Assembly (NCBI GenBank): GCA_023425865.1
Contig: JAFABV010000028.1
Coordinates: 62,001-126,000, forward strand
Source: Bacteroidota bacterium
Lineage (GTDB): Bacteria; Bacteroidota; Bacteroidia; Bacteroidales; Bacteroidaceae
DNA length: 64,000 nt
Direction: 5' to 3'
Made by a program: the position numbers and the translations under genes. Below are positions 50,145-58,988 of this stretch, in pieces. The notes beneath the pieces were generated by a model. The model was not told the origin of the DNA, searched no databases, and was given only the letters and a program-made list of their open reading frames with translations. How positions within the stretch are numbered: the first letter of the stretch is position 1; the number at the start of each line of letters is the position of its first letter.

Positions 50145-50175
50145 TTTGCAAATAACAGATTTTTTCTTAACTTTG
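50145..50175 (+). promoter_or_regulatory. Promoter of the HTH/DPP III operon (TTTG - 19 bp - TAACTTTG)
   Basis: TTTG 50145-50148, TAACTTTG 50168-50175, spacer 19 bp; leader about 30 nt to the ATG at 50210. Confidence 0.75.
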
Positions 50176-50209
50176 CAAATAAACATAGGCACCAATCCAA
50201 TATAACGTT

Positions 50210-50707
50210 ATGGCAAAGTACAATATTACAGAAAAGAAGGAGAAGGAAGCCGCGTATCGTTCCCTTGTCAGTCCTAAGTTGATGGACGAGCTTGAGCAAA
50301 AAATCAATGATATAATTATAGTCCAGAAAAAATACAAAGATAAGGATTATTCAGCCAAACGATTGGCCGAGGAGCTGGGCACCAATACACGTTATATCTC
50401 TGCAGTGGTAAATGTTCGCTTTCATATGAATTACACTTCGTTCGTTAACCAGTATCGCATTCGTGAGGCAATGTCTCTGCTTGTCGATAAAAGGTACCAG
50501 GAGTTGAATATGGAAGACATATCCGATATGGTTGGATTTTCCAACCGGCAGTCATTCTACGCCTCTTTTTTCAAGATCAATGGTGTGACTCCACGGGATT
50601 ACAAGGTTCAGCATTTGGCACAGCATCCCTCATTGCTCGATCGTCCCAAAAAGCGTGGACGCAGGCCTGGCTCAAAGAATAAGGCCAAGGCTTCAACAGA
50701 AATTTGA
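50210..50707 (+). CDS. AraC-type HTH DNA-binding protein
   Basis: 165 aa. Residues about 30-130 contain a two-helix-turn-helix AraC domain: KDKDYSAKRLAEELGTNTRYISAVVN, then MNYTSFVNQYRIREAMSLLVDKRYQELNMEDISDMVGFSNRQSFYASFFKINGVTPRDYK. No sensory domain. The C-terminus ends in a basic KKRGRRPGSKNKAKAS with an AT-hook-like GRRPGSK. Probably a small regulator or nucleoid-like protein. Promoter right upstream, and the DPP III gene follows 14 nt after, so they share a transcript. Confidence 0.85.
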   Translation: MAKYNITEKKEKEAAYRSLVSPKLMDELEQKINDIIIVQKKYKDKDYSAKRLAEELGTNTRYISAVVNVRFHMNYTSFVNQYRIREAMSLLVDKRYQELNMEDISDMVGFSNRQSFYASFFKINGVTPRDYKVQHLAQHPSLLDRPKKRGRRPGSKNKAKASTEI

Positions 50708-50721
50708 ACTTATAAAATTAC

Positions 50722-52695
50722 ATGGAAGAAAACTCTTTTGTCTATTCCGACGAGCGTTTTGCAGACATTCAGTTGTTGCGGTACAGGCTCGACGGTTTTG
50801 ACAATCTTACGTTGCAACAAAAGAAGTATATTTACTATCTTTCTGAAGCTACACTGGTCGGCCGTGACATCACAGCCGACCAGTTTGGCAAATATAACCT
50901 TCCCATTCGGCGGTTACTCGAAGCAGTGTATGTCAGTGAGGTCGTTGACAAATCTTCGTCTGATTATGAGGGACTGAGCGTTTATCTTAAACGGCTATGG
51001 TTTTCTAATGGCATACACCATCATTATGGCTCTGAGAAATTTATCCCTGAGTTTAGTGAAAGTTGGCTGCGAAATGCTGTTGGTTGTCTTCAGGCTCATC
51101 AAGTGCCACTTTCGGGATGTCGTTCTGTTAATGAGCTACTGGATACGTTGTGTACTGTGATTTTTGACCAAAGCATCATGCCTAAGCGGGTTAACCAGGC
51201 CGACGGTGAAGACCTTGTTGTCACCTCGGCTTGTAATTTCTATGATGGTGTGTCACAGACTGAGGCTGAGGCCTTCTATGCAAAGTTGAAGGCGCAGGAG
51301 ACAGGTGATGAGTTGCCGTCATATGGGTTGAACTCTCGTTTGGTCAAACGTAACCAAGTCTTGCAGGAAGAAACTTACAAGGTGGGCGGGCGTTACAATG
51401 ATGCAATCCGCCAAATTGTCTATTGGTTGAACATGGCGCGTGAGGTGGCTGAGAATGACCGACAGCGTGAGATTATCACGCTGTTGATCAGCTATTATCA
51501 AACCGGAGATTTGCGTCGTTTCGACGAATATTCCATCGCCTGGCTGCAAGAGCAGGAGGGAAGAGTTGATTTTATCAATGGGTTTATTGAGGTGTATGGC
51601 GACCCTTTGGGACTGAAAGGCTCATGGGAAGGCATTGTTGAGTATAAGGATCTGGAGGCAACCCGTCGTACCCAAACAATATCGAGTCATGCGCAGTGGT
51701 TTGAAGACCATTCACCGGTTGACCCACGCTTCCGCAAGACCCAGGTACGGGGTGTTACGGCCAATGTTATTTGTGCGGCGATGCTGGGTGGTGATATGTA
51801 TCCAGCTTCAGCCATTGGTATCAATCTACCCAATGCCGACTGGATAAGGGCTCGTTATGGTTCGAAGAGTGTCACAATAGGCAATCTTACCGATGCTTAC
51901 AACAAAGCCGCACATGGCAATGGCTTCAATGAAGAGTTTGTCATCGACGAAGAGATGCGCAGTCTTATCGATCGTTATGGAGACCTTTGTGATGATTTGC
52001 ATACCGACTTGCATGAATGTTTAGGGCATGGTAGTGGACAGCTTCTGCCCGGTGTAGATCCTGATGCGCTCAAGGCTTATGCCAGCACCAATGAAGAGGC
52101 GCGTGCCGATCTTTTCGGCCTGTACTATCTGGCAGATCCCAAGCTGATAGAGTTGGGACTCGTGCCTAATGCTGAAGCCTACAAAAGTCAATATTATCAC
52201 TATATGATGAATGGTTTGATGACCCAACTGGTACGAATTAAGCCTGGGCATCAGATAGAGGAGGCCCATATGCGTAACCGGGCCCTCATTGCGCATTGGT
52301 GCTACGCACATGGTCGTCATATAGTGGAGCTTGTTAAACTTAACGGTAAGACATACGTCAAAATCAATGATTTCGAAGCATTGCGTCAGCTGTTCGGACG
52401 TCTGTTGGCCGAGGTGCAGCGGATCAAGAGTGAGGGAGACTTTGAGGCAGCCCGCCAATTAGTTGAACGCTATGCTGTTAAGGTTGACCCGGTACTACAT
52501 CAAGAGGTCCTCGACCGATACGCCAAACTTCATATCGCTCCCTACAAAGGATTCATCAACCCATGGCTTAAGCCAGTGAAAGACCAACAGGGGAATATCA
52601 CCGATATCGAGGTTGATTATTCTGAGTCTTATGAGCATCAGATGTTGCGTTATTCGCACGACTACGCATTTGGGCAAAACCTAACGATAGAGTGA
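50722..52695 (+). CDS. Dipeptidyl peptidase III (M49 zinc peptidase)
   Basis: 657 aa. M49 signature HECLGH at residues about 431-436 (two zinc histidines and catalytic glutamate) and EEARAD near 459 supplying the third ligand. It removes dipeptides from the N-terminus of short peptides. No signal peptide at the N-terminus (MEENSFVYSDERFADIQLL), so this copy appears cytoplasmic, fitting the final steps of peptide use in asaccharolytic or mixed metabolism. Between the AraC-type gene and an AlkD-like gene, with small gaps. Confidence 0.92.
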   Translation: MEENSFVYSDERFADIQLLRYRLDGFDNLTLQQKKYIYYLSEATLVGRDITADQFGKYNLPIRRLLEAVYVSEVVDKSSSDYEGLSVYLKRLWFSNGIHHHYGSEKFIPEFSESWLRNAVGCLQAHQVPLSGCRSVNELLDTLCTVIFDQSIMPKRVNQADGEDLVVTSACNFYDGVSQTEAEAFYAKLKAQETGDELPSYGLNSRLVKRNQVLQEETYKVGGRYNDAIRQIVYWLNMAREVAENDRQREIITLLISYYQTGDLRRFDEYSIAWLQEQEGRVDFINGFIEVYGDPLGLKGSWEGIVEYKDLEATRRTQTISSHAQWFEDHSPVDPRFRKTQVRGVTANVICAAMLGGDMYPASAIGINLPNADWIRARYGSKSVTIGNLTDAYNKAAHGNGFNEEFVIDEEMRSLIDRYGDLCDDLHTDLHECLGHGSGQLLPGVDPDALKAYASTNEEARADLFGLYYLADPKLIELGLVPNAEAYKSQYYHYMMNGLMTQLVRIKPGHQIEEAHMRNRALIAHWCYAHGRHIVELVKLNGKTYVKINDFEALRQLFGRLLAEVQRIKSEGDFEAARQLVERYAVKVDPVLHQEVLDRYAKLHIAPYKGFINPWLKPVKDQQGNITDIEVDYSESYEHQMLRYSHDYAFGQNLTIE

Positions 52696-52702
52696 GAGGT
52701 GT

Positions 52703-53359
52703 ATGCCTCAATTTTCAACAATTATAAATTCCACAACAGTGAAAGAAGATACAAACGAAAAGCTTAAGCAAATCAAGCAGTCGTTTCGTTTTTTGATGAA
52801 CGGTCCTACTTCGCAGTCTATGCGCGAGAAGGGGCACGAATATAAAATCAACTGGGGAGTACCGTTTGTACAGCTCCGCCAGATGGCGTCAGAGATGGAG
52901 AAAGACTATGATTTGGCCATAGCCCTTTGGAAAGAAGATATTCGAGAGTGCAAGATACTTGCCACTCTTCTCATGCCCGCAGAGCAAATGCCTATAGAGG
53001 TGGCTGAGATATGGATGGAGCAGACCCATTCGCAAGAGATGGCAGAGATGCAAGCGTTCAACCTTTATCAGTATGTGCCTTATGGGCCTCAGCTGGCTTT
53101 CCGTTGGATGGCAAGTCAGCAAGATGAATATCAAATCTGTGCCTATTCGATTCTTAGTCGTTTGTTCATGAAGAAGCAGGAACCCAATGAGCGTGCCATC
53201 AACGAGTTTCTCGACCAAGCAGTCACTGCTTTGCAGTCGCAGTCAACGGGAGTACGTCACTCTGCCATGAACGCGGTGACACATTTTGCCGATTTAGGCT
53301 TGGTCTATGAGCGTATGGCTCATTCGGTGCTCTCGTCTCATGGGTTAGATATTCTGTAG
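52703..53359 (+). CDS. AlkD-like HEAT-repeat protein (DNA alkylation repair family)
   Basis: 218 aa of helical repeats: HEYKINWGVPFVQLRQMASEMEKDYDLAIALWKEDIRECKILATLLM, then several ALxWM/AYSIL helices. This is the HEAT-like fold of AlkC/AlkD DNA glycosylases. Family members excise alkylated bases, but many Bacteroidetes versions have not been tested, and I cannot confirm the catalytic aspartate and tryptophans. It begins 7 nt after the DPP III stop, so it belongs to the same operon. Confidence 0.72.
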   Translation: MPQFSTIINSTTVKEDTNEKLKQIKQSFRFLMNGPTSQSMREKGHEYKINWGVPFVQLRQMASEMEKDYDLAIALWKEDIRECKILATLLMPAEQMPIEVAEIWMEQTHSQEMAEMQAFNLYQYVPYGPQLAFRWMASQQDEYQICAYSILSRLFMKKQEPNERAINEFLDQAVTALQSQSTGVRHSAMNAVTHFADLGLVYERMAHSVLSSHGLDIL

Positions 53360-53412
53360 ATTTCAGTAGGCATTATAATCAAATTATATTTCAATTATTT
53401 CATCAGTTAGAC

Positions 53413-54066
53413 ATGAAAAAAAACTGTTATGTGGTTGCTGGCATCGTATGTATGTTGGCAGCCGGTTGTGGCACTTTAGGGTCAGGCACCTCTGCGACCA
53501 CTTCCACCACTTCCACCGGAAGTGTTTTGGGTAGCGTTATTGGGGCCATGTCGAATGGCGAAGCCGTAGGCAACGTGTTGACCAGTGTCATTGGTCTCGA
53601 CAAGCTCTCGCAGAGCCAGCTCATCGGCACATGGCGTTACGATGGCCCGGGCTGTGCCTTCACCTCCGACAACCTGCTGGCCAAGGCCGGTGGCGAGGTG
53701 GCTGCCGCGCAGATTGAAGAGAAGCTTGAGCAACAGTACTCCAAGCTTGGCTTCAGTTCGTCGAACACTTACATCACGTTCAATCAGGACGGTACCTTTG
53801 CCTCGAAAATCGATGGCAAGAGCTTCAGCGGCAACTACACCTACGATGCCGGCACGGGTGCCCTGACTCTCAAGGGGTTGTTGCTCAGCCTCAATGGCTA
53901 TGCCACGCGCAACGGCTCGGGCATCAGTGTGCTCTTCGAGTCCAAGAAGTTACTCTCGCTGCTCCAGACCATGGCAGCTCTGAGCGGTAACAGCACGCTG
54001 AGCAGTATCGGTGAAATCAGTAAGAACTATGATGGCGCTCGCTTGGGCTTTGACATGAAGAAGTAG
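53413..54066 (+). CDS. DUF4923-type lipoprotein
   Basis: 217 aa. Signal peptide and lipobox LAAGC (Cys near 19), then a Thr/Ser-rich linker and a domain of the DUF4923 type: LIGTWRYDGPGCAFTSDNLLAKAGGEVAAAQIEEKLEQQYSKLGFSSSNTYITFNQDGTFASKI...NYTYDAGTGALTLKG. Such lipocalin-like lipoproteins are frequent in Bacteroidales and have no assigned function. GC content is higher than in the neighbours. Followed by a terminator. Confidence 0.82.
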   Translation: MKKNCYVVAGIVCMLAAGCGTLGSGTSATTSTTSTGSVLGSVIGAMSNGEAVGNVLTSVIGLDKLSQSQLIGTWRYDGPGCAFTSDNLLAKAGGEVAAAQIEEKLEQQYSKLGFSSSNTYITFNQDGTFASKIDGKSFSGNYTYDAGTGALTLKGLLLSLNGYATRNGSGISVLFESKKLLSLLQTMAALSGNSTLSSIGEISKNYDGARLGFDMKK

Positions 54067-54108
54067 AGCAACTGGTTTCCTGACAACGTCTCGACCGGGT
54101 CAAATAGC

Positions 54109-54140
54109 AGCATCAAGGTATATCCTTGGTGCTGTTTTTA
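54109..54140 (+). terminator. Terminator after the DUF4923 lipoprotein gene
   Basis: AGCATCAAGG (54109-54118) with CCTTGGTGCT (54124-54133, one G-T pair), then GTTTTT. Confidence 0.75.
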
Positions 54141-54245
54141 TATACAGGCCGCTAATCACGCACTGTAAGGATGATAAATATATGCGAGTTCGCCCCCGTT
54201 CAGTATGCCAATAACTCTACCGGTCTACCTTTTTTCACAGCACAT

Positions 54246-54468
54246 TCTATATAAAACCATCCGAGGATTCTGTATAAAACCATCCGATACTTCTATATAA
54301 AACCATTCGATGGTTCTATATGAAACCATCATATCATTCTATATAGAACCATCTGATGACATGGTGCTTCTCATTCAGCCCGCCCGCCCTCGCCATAGGC
54401 GCAGAGGGCATTTGAAACAGTGGCTTTAGGACTCATAACTACCCCATTTATCATGACTAACCCCATGG
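54246..54468. repeat. Dispersed repeat element, copy 3 (inverted)
   Basis: Units at 54258, 54281, 54304, 54327 and 54350, spaced exactly 23 bp, of the form CATCCGATRSTTCTATATAAAAC. The 110 bp to 54468 are the reverse complement of the leader at 25458-25567, with no gaps and about 80% identity by eye. So copies 1 and 3 are inverted relative to each other. Confidence 0.75.
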
Positions 54469-54632
54469 TTTACGCCTGCTAAATAGGTGGTTTACGACAG
54501 ACACCATACTTTACAGGAGAACTAATCTGGTACGAATTGCTTAACTTGCCCAAGATGCGTTTGCATGTACGAGCCGCGATACCCGGATTGCTGGCCAACG
54601 ACCCGCTTCGGCCCCTCACCCGAAGGCACTGT

Positions 54633-54661
54633 TTGCATACTCATCTTATCCCGAACTCGCG
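54633..54661 (+). repeat. 29-bp motif shared with the metF upstream region
   Basis: TTGCATACTC...ATCCCGAACTCGCG; same length as 25894-25922, differing only in the middle. It lies 132 bp before the moxR -7 box. The remaining sequence 54469-54792 holds no gene I can support. Confidence 0.5.
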
Positions 54662-54792
54662 CAAACATGACCGTTGTGGAAAGCATGTTAAGCCTTGTGT
54701 TTGCTATTCAAAAGTTTCTTAAATAATGGCATTCGCCCGGCCTTTTTAATATAATTTAGAGTCTATGTTTCGCTGCTCTTAGGATAATGTTG

Positions 54793-54800
54793 TACTTTTG
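54793..54800 (+). promoter_or_regulatory. -7 box (TACTTTTG) of the moxR-bat operon
   Basis: TACTTTTG matches TAnnTTTG and lies 33 nt before the moxR ATG. Confidence 0.55.
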
Positions 54801-54833
54801 CTCGCAAATTGAAAATTGAAGAATTAAGACATT

Positions 54834-55829
54834 ATGGCGGAATCAGTAGATATTAGGGAACTGAATATCAGGATAGAGCAACAGAGTGCCTTCGTCACTA
54901 ATCTTGTTACGGGCATGAACCGTGTCATTGTAGGCCAGAAGCATCTGATTGAGTCATTGCTCATCTCGCTCCTCAGTGATGGCCATATCCTGCTTGAGGG
55001 TGTACCCGGACTGGCCAAGACTTTGGCCATTAAGACGCTGGCAGAGTTGGTTGATGCTGACTTCAGTCGTATTCAGTTTACCCCCGACTTGCTTCCTGCG
55101 GACGTCATTGGTACAATGATCTATTCGCAGAAAGATGAGAATTTCCAAGTAAAGAAAGGTCCGGTTTTTGCCAACTTTGTACTGGCAGATGAAATCAACC
55201 GTGCCCCAGCTAAGGTGCAGAGTGCGCTGCTTGAAGCCATGCAGGAGCATCAGGTGACCATTGGTGACAACACGTTCAAGCTCCCCAATCCTTTCTTGGT
55301 GCTGGCTACACAGAATCCCATCGAGCAAGAAGGTACTTATCAGTTGCCCGAGGCGCAGGTAGACCGTTTCATGCTCAAAGTGGTTATTGGCTATCCTACG
55401 ATAGAAGAGGAAAAGCTTATTATCCGTGAAAACATTCAGGGGCATATGCCCACAGTGACACCGGTGACCACAGCTGATGAGATTATGCGTGCCCGCGAGG
55501 TGGTAAACCAAGTTTATATTGACGAGAAAATAGAGCAGTACATTGCCGACATTGTGTTTGCCTCCCGTTATCCTGACCGCTATGGTCTTGCTGAGATCAA
55601 AGACCTGATTACCTTTGGTGGTAGTCCCCGTGCCAGTGTGAGTCTTGCCAAGGCATCACGCACATATGCCTTCATCAAGCATCGTGGATACGTAGTGCCT
55701 GAGGATGTGCGCGCTGTAGCGCATGACGTGTTGCGTCATCGCATTGGACTGAGCTATGAGGCTGAGGCCAGCAATGTGACCAGTGAAGAGATTGTCAGCA
55801 AAATTATCAATAAGGTAGAGGTTCCTTGA
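54834..55829 (+). CDS. MoxR-family AAA+ ATPase
   Basis: 331 aa. AAA+ chaperone of the MoxR class: Walker A GVPGLAKT near residue 60, Walker B FVLADEINRAP near 117, sensor 1 LVLATQNPIEQEGTYQLPEAQVDRFMLKV, and the arginine-rich C-terminal lid (YGLAEIKDLITFGGSPRASVSLAKASRTYAFIKHRGYVVPEDVRAV). MoxR proteins work with VWA-domain partners, here BatA and BatB, to mature or activate membrane or periplasmic complexes. First gene of the moxR-DUF58-bat operon. Confidence 0.93.
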   Translation: MAESVDIRELNIRIEQQSAFVTNLVTGMNRVIVGQKHLIESLLISLLSDGHILLEGVPGLAKTLAIKTLAELVDADFSRIQFTPDLLPADVIGTMIYSQKDENFQVKKGPVFANFVLADEINRAPAKVQSALLEAMQEHQVTIGDNTFKLPNPFLVLATQNPIEQEGTYQLPEAQVDRFMLKVVIGYPTIEEEKLIIRENIQGHMPTVTPVTTADEIMRAREVVNQVYIDEKIEQYIADIVFASRYPDRYGLAEIKDLITFGGSPRASVSLAKASRTYAFIKHRGYVVPEDVRAVAHDVLRHRIGLSYEAEASNVTSEEIVSKIINKVEVP

Positions 55830-55834
55830 GAATT

Positions 55835-55933
55835 GTTTGTTGGTTTGTTGGTTTGTTGGTTTATTAGGGTGACACCCCACCAGTTCACCAGCCCACCATC
55901 CCACCATCCCACCAACCCACCAACCCGCCATCC
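55835..55933. repeat. Two 8-bp tandem repeats before the DUF58 start codon
   Basis: GTTTGTTG repeats about 3.5 times (55835-55865), then CCCACCAW repeats five times (55892-55931), the last unit diverged. The second tract ends 4 bp before the DUF58 ATG, where the ribosome-binding region would be. The 8-bp unit is not a multiple of three. Both tracts lie between moxR and its partner genes. Confidence 0.65.
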
Positions 55934-55935
55934 GA

Positions 55936-56805
55936 ATGGACACAAGCGAAATACTTAAGAAAGTAAGGAAGATAGAAATCAAGACTCGTGGGTTGAGTCA
56001 GAATATCTTCGCCGGTCAGTATCATTCTGCCTTCAAGGGGCGTGGTATGGCCTTTTCCGAAGTGCGTGAGTACCAGTTCGGTGATGACGTACGTGACATC
56101 GACTGGAACGTTACGGCTCGGTTTCATCATCCTTACGTTAAGGTTTTTGAAGAAGAGCGCGAACTCACGGTCATGCTGCTTATCGACGTGTCGGGTTCTT
56201 TGGATTTTGGTACAAGTCGTCTGTTCAAGAGCGACATGGCTACAGAGATAGCGGCCACCATTGCTTTTTCTGCCATTCAGAACAATGATAAGATTGGAGT
56301 TATATTCTTCTCCGATCGCATTGAGAAATACATTCCTCCAAAGAAGGGACGTAAGCATATTCTCTATATCATCCGTGAGATGCTCGACTTCCAGCCAGAG
56401 AGCCGCAAGACTGACGTGGCAATGGCCACGGCCTATCTTACCCAAGTGATGAAGCGACGTTGTACCTCTTTTATCATCAGCGATTTCTACGACCGCAAGG
56501 ACTTCTGCAAAGAGATGGAGATAGCCAACCGGAAACATGACGTCATCGCCATCCAGGTATATGATCCTTTGGCCAGGACGTTGCCCAATGTGGGCTTGCT
56601 GAAGGTGCGTGACGCTGAGACTGGCCATGAGATGTTCATCGATACGTCGAGCAAGCAGCTTCGTCTGGCCCATACGCGCTACTGGATGGACCGTGAGGCC
56701 ACCTTGAAACAGACGTTTGCCAAGAGCCAGGTCGATTGGACTTCTGTTGCCACCAACGAGGACTTTACCAAGGCCTTGATGCTGTTGTTTAAGAGGCGGA
56801 GCTAA
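55936..56805 (+). CDS. DUF58 domain protein
   Basis: 289 aa. DUF58 signature FSEVREYQFGDDVRDIDWNVTARFHHPYVKVFEEERELTVMLLIDVSGSLDFGT near residues 36-95, where DVSGS forms a metal-site motif similar to a VWA domain. No membrane helix. These proteins are always found with MoxR and Bat-type VWA proteins; the exact biochemical role is not established. The start is preceded by simple-sequence repeats. The next gene starts 38 nt later. Confidence 0.9.
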   Translation: MDTSEILKKVRKIEIKTRGLSQNIFAGQYHSAFKGRGMAFSEVREYQFGDDVRDIDWNVTARFHHPYVKVFEEERELTVMLLIDVSGSLDFGTSRLFKSDMATEIAATIAFSAIQNNDKIGVIFFSDRIEKYIPPKKGRKHILYIIREMLDFQPESRKTDVAMATAYLTQVMKRRCTSFIISDFYDRKDFCKEMEIANRKHDVIAIQVYDPLARTLPNVGLLKVRDAETGHEMFIDTSSKQLRLAHTRYWMDREATLKQTFAKSQVDWTSVATNEDFTKALMLLFKRRS

Positions 56806-56843
56806 AAAAAAAGACACTGCAAAGTATGCTGTAACTGAAGAGA

Positions 56844-57926
56844 ATGTTGGAGAATAAACTGAAATACCTGCTACTTGTCCCCCTGTTGCTGCTTGGTCTA
56901 TATGGTCGTGCACAGGTTGTCGTGGAACAGACTGTTGACTCGGTCGGCATACTCATTGGCCAACAAGCCCATTTGCGTCTCTCCGTGACATTGCCCAAAG
57001 GCGCTCATTTGCAGTGGCCGCAGTTACAGTCGGCACAGTATGTCGTGCCTGGTCTCGAAGTTGTCGAGACGCATCCGGCCGATACGGTAAGCACTGAGGG
57101 CAGTCAGCTTAAGGTCGATAAAGTATATACCATCACTTCTTTTGACGAGAAGTTATACTCCATCCCAGGTTTGCCGGTTAAGGTAAACGGCAAGACGTAT
57201 AGGGGGGGTACTGCGGCACTCAAAGTGATTACAGTGGATGTCGACACACTTCATCCGAATCAGTTTTATCCTCCTAAAGACGTACAAGACAATCCTTTCC
57301 TTTGGTCTGAGTGGAGCCCTTATCTCTGGCTTGCGCTTTTGGTGCTGTTGTTGGCTGTAGTGGCCTATTACATCGTGGTGTGTCTTCACCAAAACCGTCC
57401 GGTCATTGCCACGATTCGTGTGGTGCGCCATGTTCCGGCTCATCAGAAAGCGTTGGGCGAGATAGAGAAGATTAAGGCCGGTCATATGCAGACCAGTGAG
57501 GATCAGAAGAGCTACTACACCCGGCTCACTGACACCCTGCGCAAATACATTCAAGAGCGTTTTGGGTTTAGTGCCATGGAGATGACCTCGGCAGAAATTA
57601 TCGAACAGTTGCGGCAGTCGGGCGACCAGCAGATGCTCGACGAGCTGAAAGGGCTTTTCGCTACTGCCGACTTGGTGAAGTTTGCCAAGTATTCCACCAT
57701 GATCAATGAGAACGACCTCAACCTTGTCAACGCCATTCATTTTATTGATGTCACCAAGCAAGAGGGACAGGCCGTTGAGGAGCGCATCGTACCGACGCTG
57801 TCGGATAGTGACCGCCGCAAGCAAGAGAGCCGATATGTCATGAAGGGTTCTTTGTGGGTATTGGGGCTTGTCATTGCTGGCCTGCTGGCTTACATCTTTT
57901 ATAACGTGTATCTGCTTACAGTATGA
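56844..57926 (+). CDS. Membrane protein of the Bat operon
   Basis: 360 aa. Signal peptide (LLLVPLLLLGLYGRAQ), a periplasmic BatD-like beta domain (about 25-150), a membrane helix (YLWLALLVLLLAVVAYYIVVCL, near 160), a cytoplasmic helical region (GEIEKIKAGHMQTSEDQKSYYTRLTDTLRKYIQERFGFSAMEMTSAEIIEQLRQSG), and a second helix at the C-terminus (VLGLVIAGLLAYIFYNVYLL). This architecture matches the extra gene usually found between DUF58 and batA in Bacteroidales. Its function is unknown; its position argues that it is a structural partner of the Bat complex. Confidence 0.8.
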   Translation: MLENKLKYLLLVPLLLLGLYGRAQVVVEQTVDSVGILIGQQAHLRLSVTLPKGAHLQWPQLQSAQYVVPGLEVVETHPADTVSTEGSQLKVDKVYTITSFDEKLYSIPGLPVKVNGKTYRGGTAALKVITVDVDTLHPNQFYPPKDVQDNPFLWSEWSPYLWLALLVLLLAVVAYYIVVCLHQNRPVIATIRVVRHVPAHQKALGEIEKIKAGHMQTSEDQKSYYTRLTDTLRKYIQERFGFSAMEMTSAEIIEQLRQSGDQQMLDELKGLFATADLVKFAKYSTMINENDLNLVNAIHFIDVTKQEGQAVEERIVPTLSDSDRRKQESRYVMKGSLWVLGLVIAGLLAYIFYNVYLLTV

Positions 57927-57962
57927 TCATGTCGGGTGGAGCTGTTAAAACGAAAGTAAACA

Positions 57963-58961
57963 ATGGAGTTCGCGAATAAAGAATATTTCCTGCTACTGCT
58001 TTTGCTCATCCCTTACGTGTTGTGGTATTTCCTCTACCGTAAGAAGAGCGAACCTACGATGCGCATGAGCGATACGCACGCCTATCTGAACGCGCACCGG
58101 AGTTTGCGGGTGAGACTGGCCAACCTGCCCATGCTGTTGCGATGCATCACCTTTGTGCTGGTCGTCATTGTACTTGCCCGCCCCCAGACTCACAATTCGT
58201 GGGATAATAAGACAGTAGAGGGTATCGACATCATGTTGGCCATGGACGTATCTACTTCGATGTTGGCTGAGGACTTGCGTCCCAACCGCATCGAGGCGGC
58301 TAAGGATGTGGCGGCGGAGTTTATCTCAGGCCGTCCCAACGACAACATTGGCCTGACCATCTTCGCCGGTGAAGCCTTCACGCAGTGTCCTATGACCACC
58401 GACCATGCTTCCTTGCTGAATTTGCTTCAGAATGTTCGCACCGACATTGCCGCGCGTGGACTCATTCAGGACGGCACCGCTGTCGGCATGGGGCTCGCCA
58501 ATGCCGTGACGCGTCTCAAAGGTTCGAAGACCAAGAGCAAAGTGGTGATTCTACTCACCGACGGCAGTAACAACATGGGGGATATTTCGCCCATGACAGC
58601 CGCCCAGATTGCACGCTCATTAGGTATCAGGGTCTATACTATAGGTGTGGGCACTAATAAGGTGGCGCGCTATCCCATGCCTGTGGCCGGAACCATACAA
58701 TATGTCAATATACCTGTTGAGATTGACACCAAGACGCTTAGTGACATCGCCGCCACTACACAGGGCAATTTCTATCGGGCCACCAATAATCAGGAGCTCA
58801 AACAGATTTATCGTGACATCGACAAGTTAGAGAAGACCCGTATGAATGTCACGAAGTTCTCAAAGCGTTATGAGGCTTACCAACCCTTTGCCATCGCCGC
58901 GCTGATTTGTCTGTTGCTCGAAATTCTGTTGCGTAACACCTATCTGCGTCGCCTGCCATAA
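57963..58961 (+). CDS. batA: Aerotolerance-type VWA protein BatA
   Basis: 332 aa. An N-terminal membrane hairpin (EYFLLLLLLIPYVLWYFLYR and LLRCITFVLVVIVLARPQ) is followed by a von Willebrand factor A domain with the MIDAS sequence MLAMDVSTSMLAEDL near 92, TIFAGEAFTQCPMT and VVILLTDGSNN. A C-terminal helix (PFAIAALICLLLEILLR) anchors it again. The Bat proteins were named from Bacteroides aerotolerance; their actual target is not settled. Cotranscribed with batB (28 nt gap). Confidence 0.92.
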   Translation: MEFANKEYFLLLLLLIPYVLWYFLYRKKSEPTMRMSDTHAYLNAHRSLRVRLANLPMLLRCITFVLVVIVLARPQTHNSWDNKTVEGIDIMLAMDVSTSMLAEDLRPNRIEAAKDVAAEFISGRPNDNIGLTIFAGEAFTQCPMTTDHASLLNLLQNVRTDIAARGLIQDGTAVGMGLANAVTRLKGSKTKSKVVILLTDGSNNMGDISPMTAAQIARSLGIRVYTIGVGTNKVARYPMPVAGTIQYVNIPVEIDTKTLSDIAATTQGNFYRATNNQELKQIYRDIDKLEKTRMNVTKFSKRYEAYQPFAIAALICLLLEILLRNTYLRRLP

Positions 58962-58988
58962 CGCGTGCACCCTCTATGACTGATACAT

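Noticed and set aside
55885..56913. 342-codon minus-strand frame opposite DUF58
   Set aside because: It mirrors the DUF58 gene on the other strand and its N-terminal and C-terminal parts have no homology signal; DUF58 motifs on the plus strand are clear.
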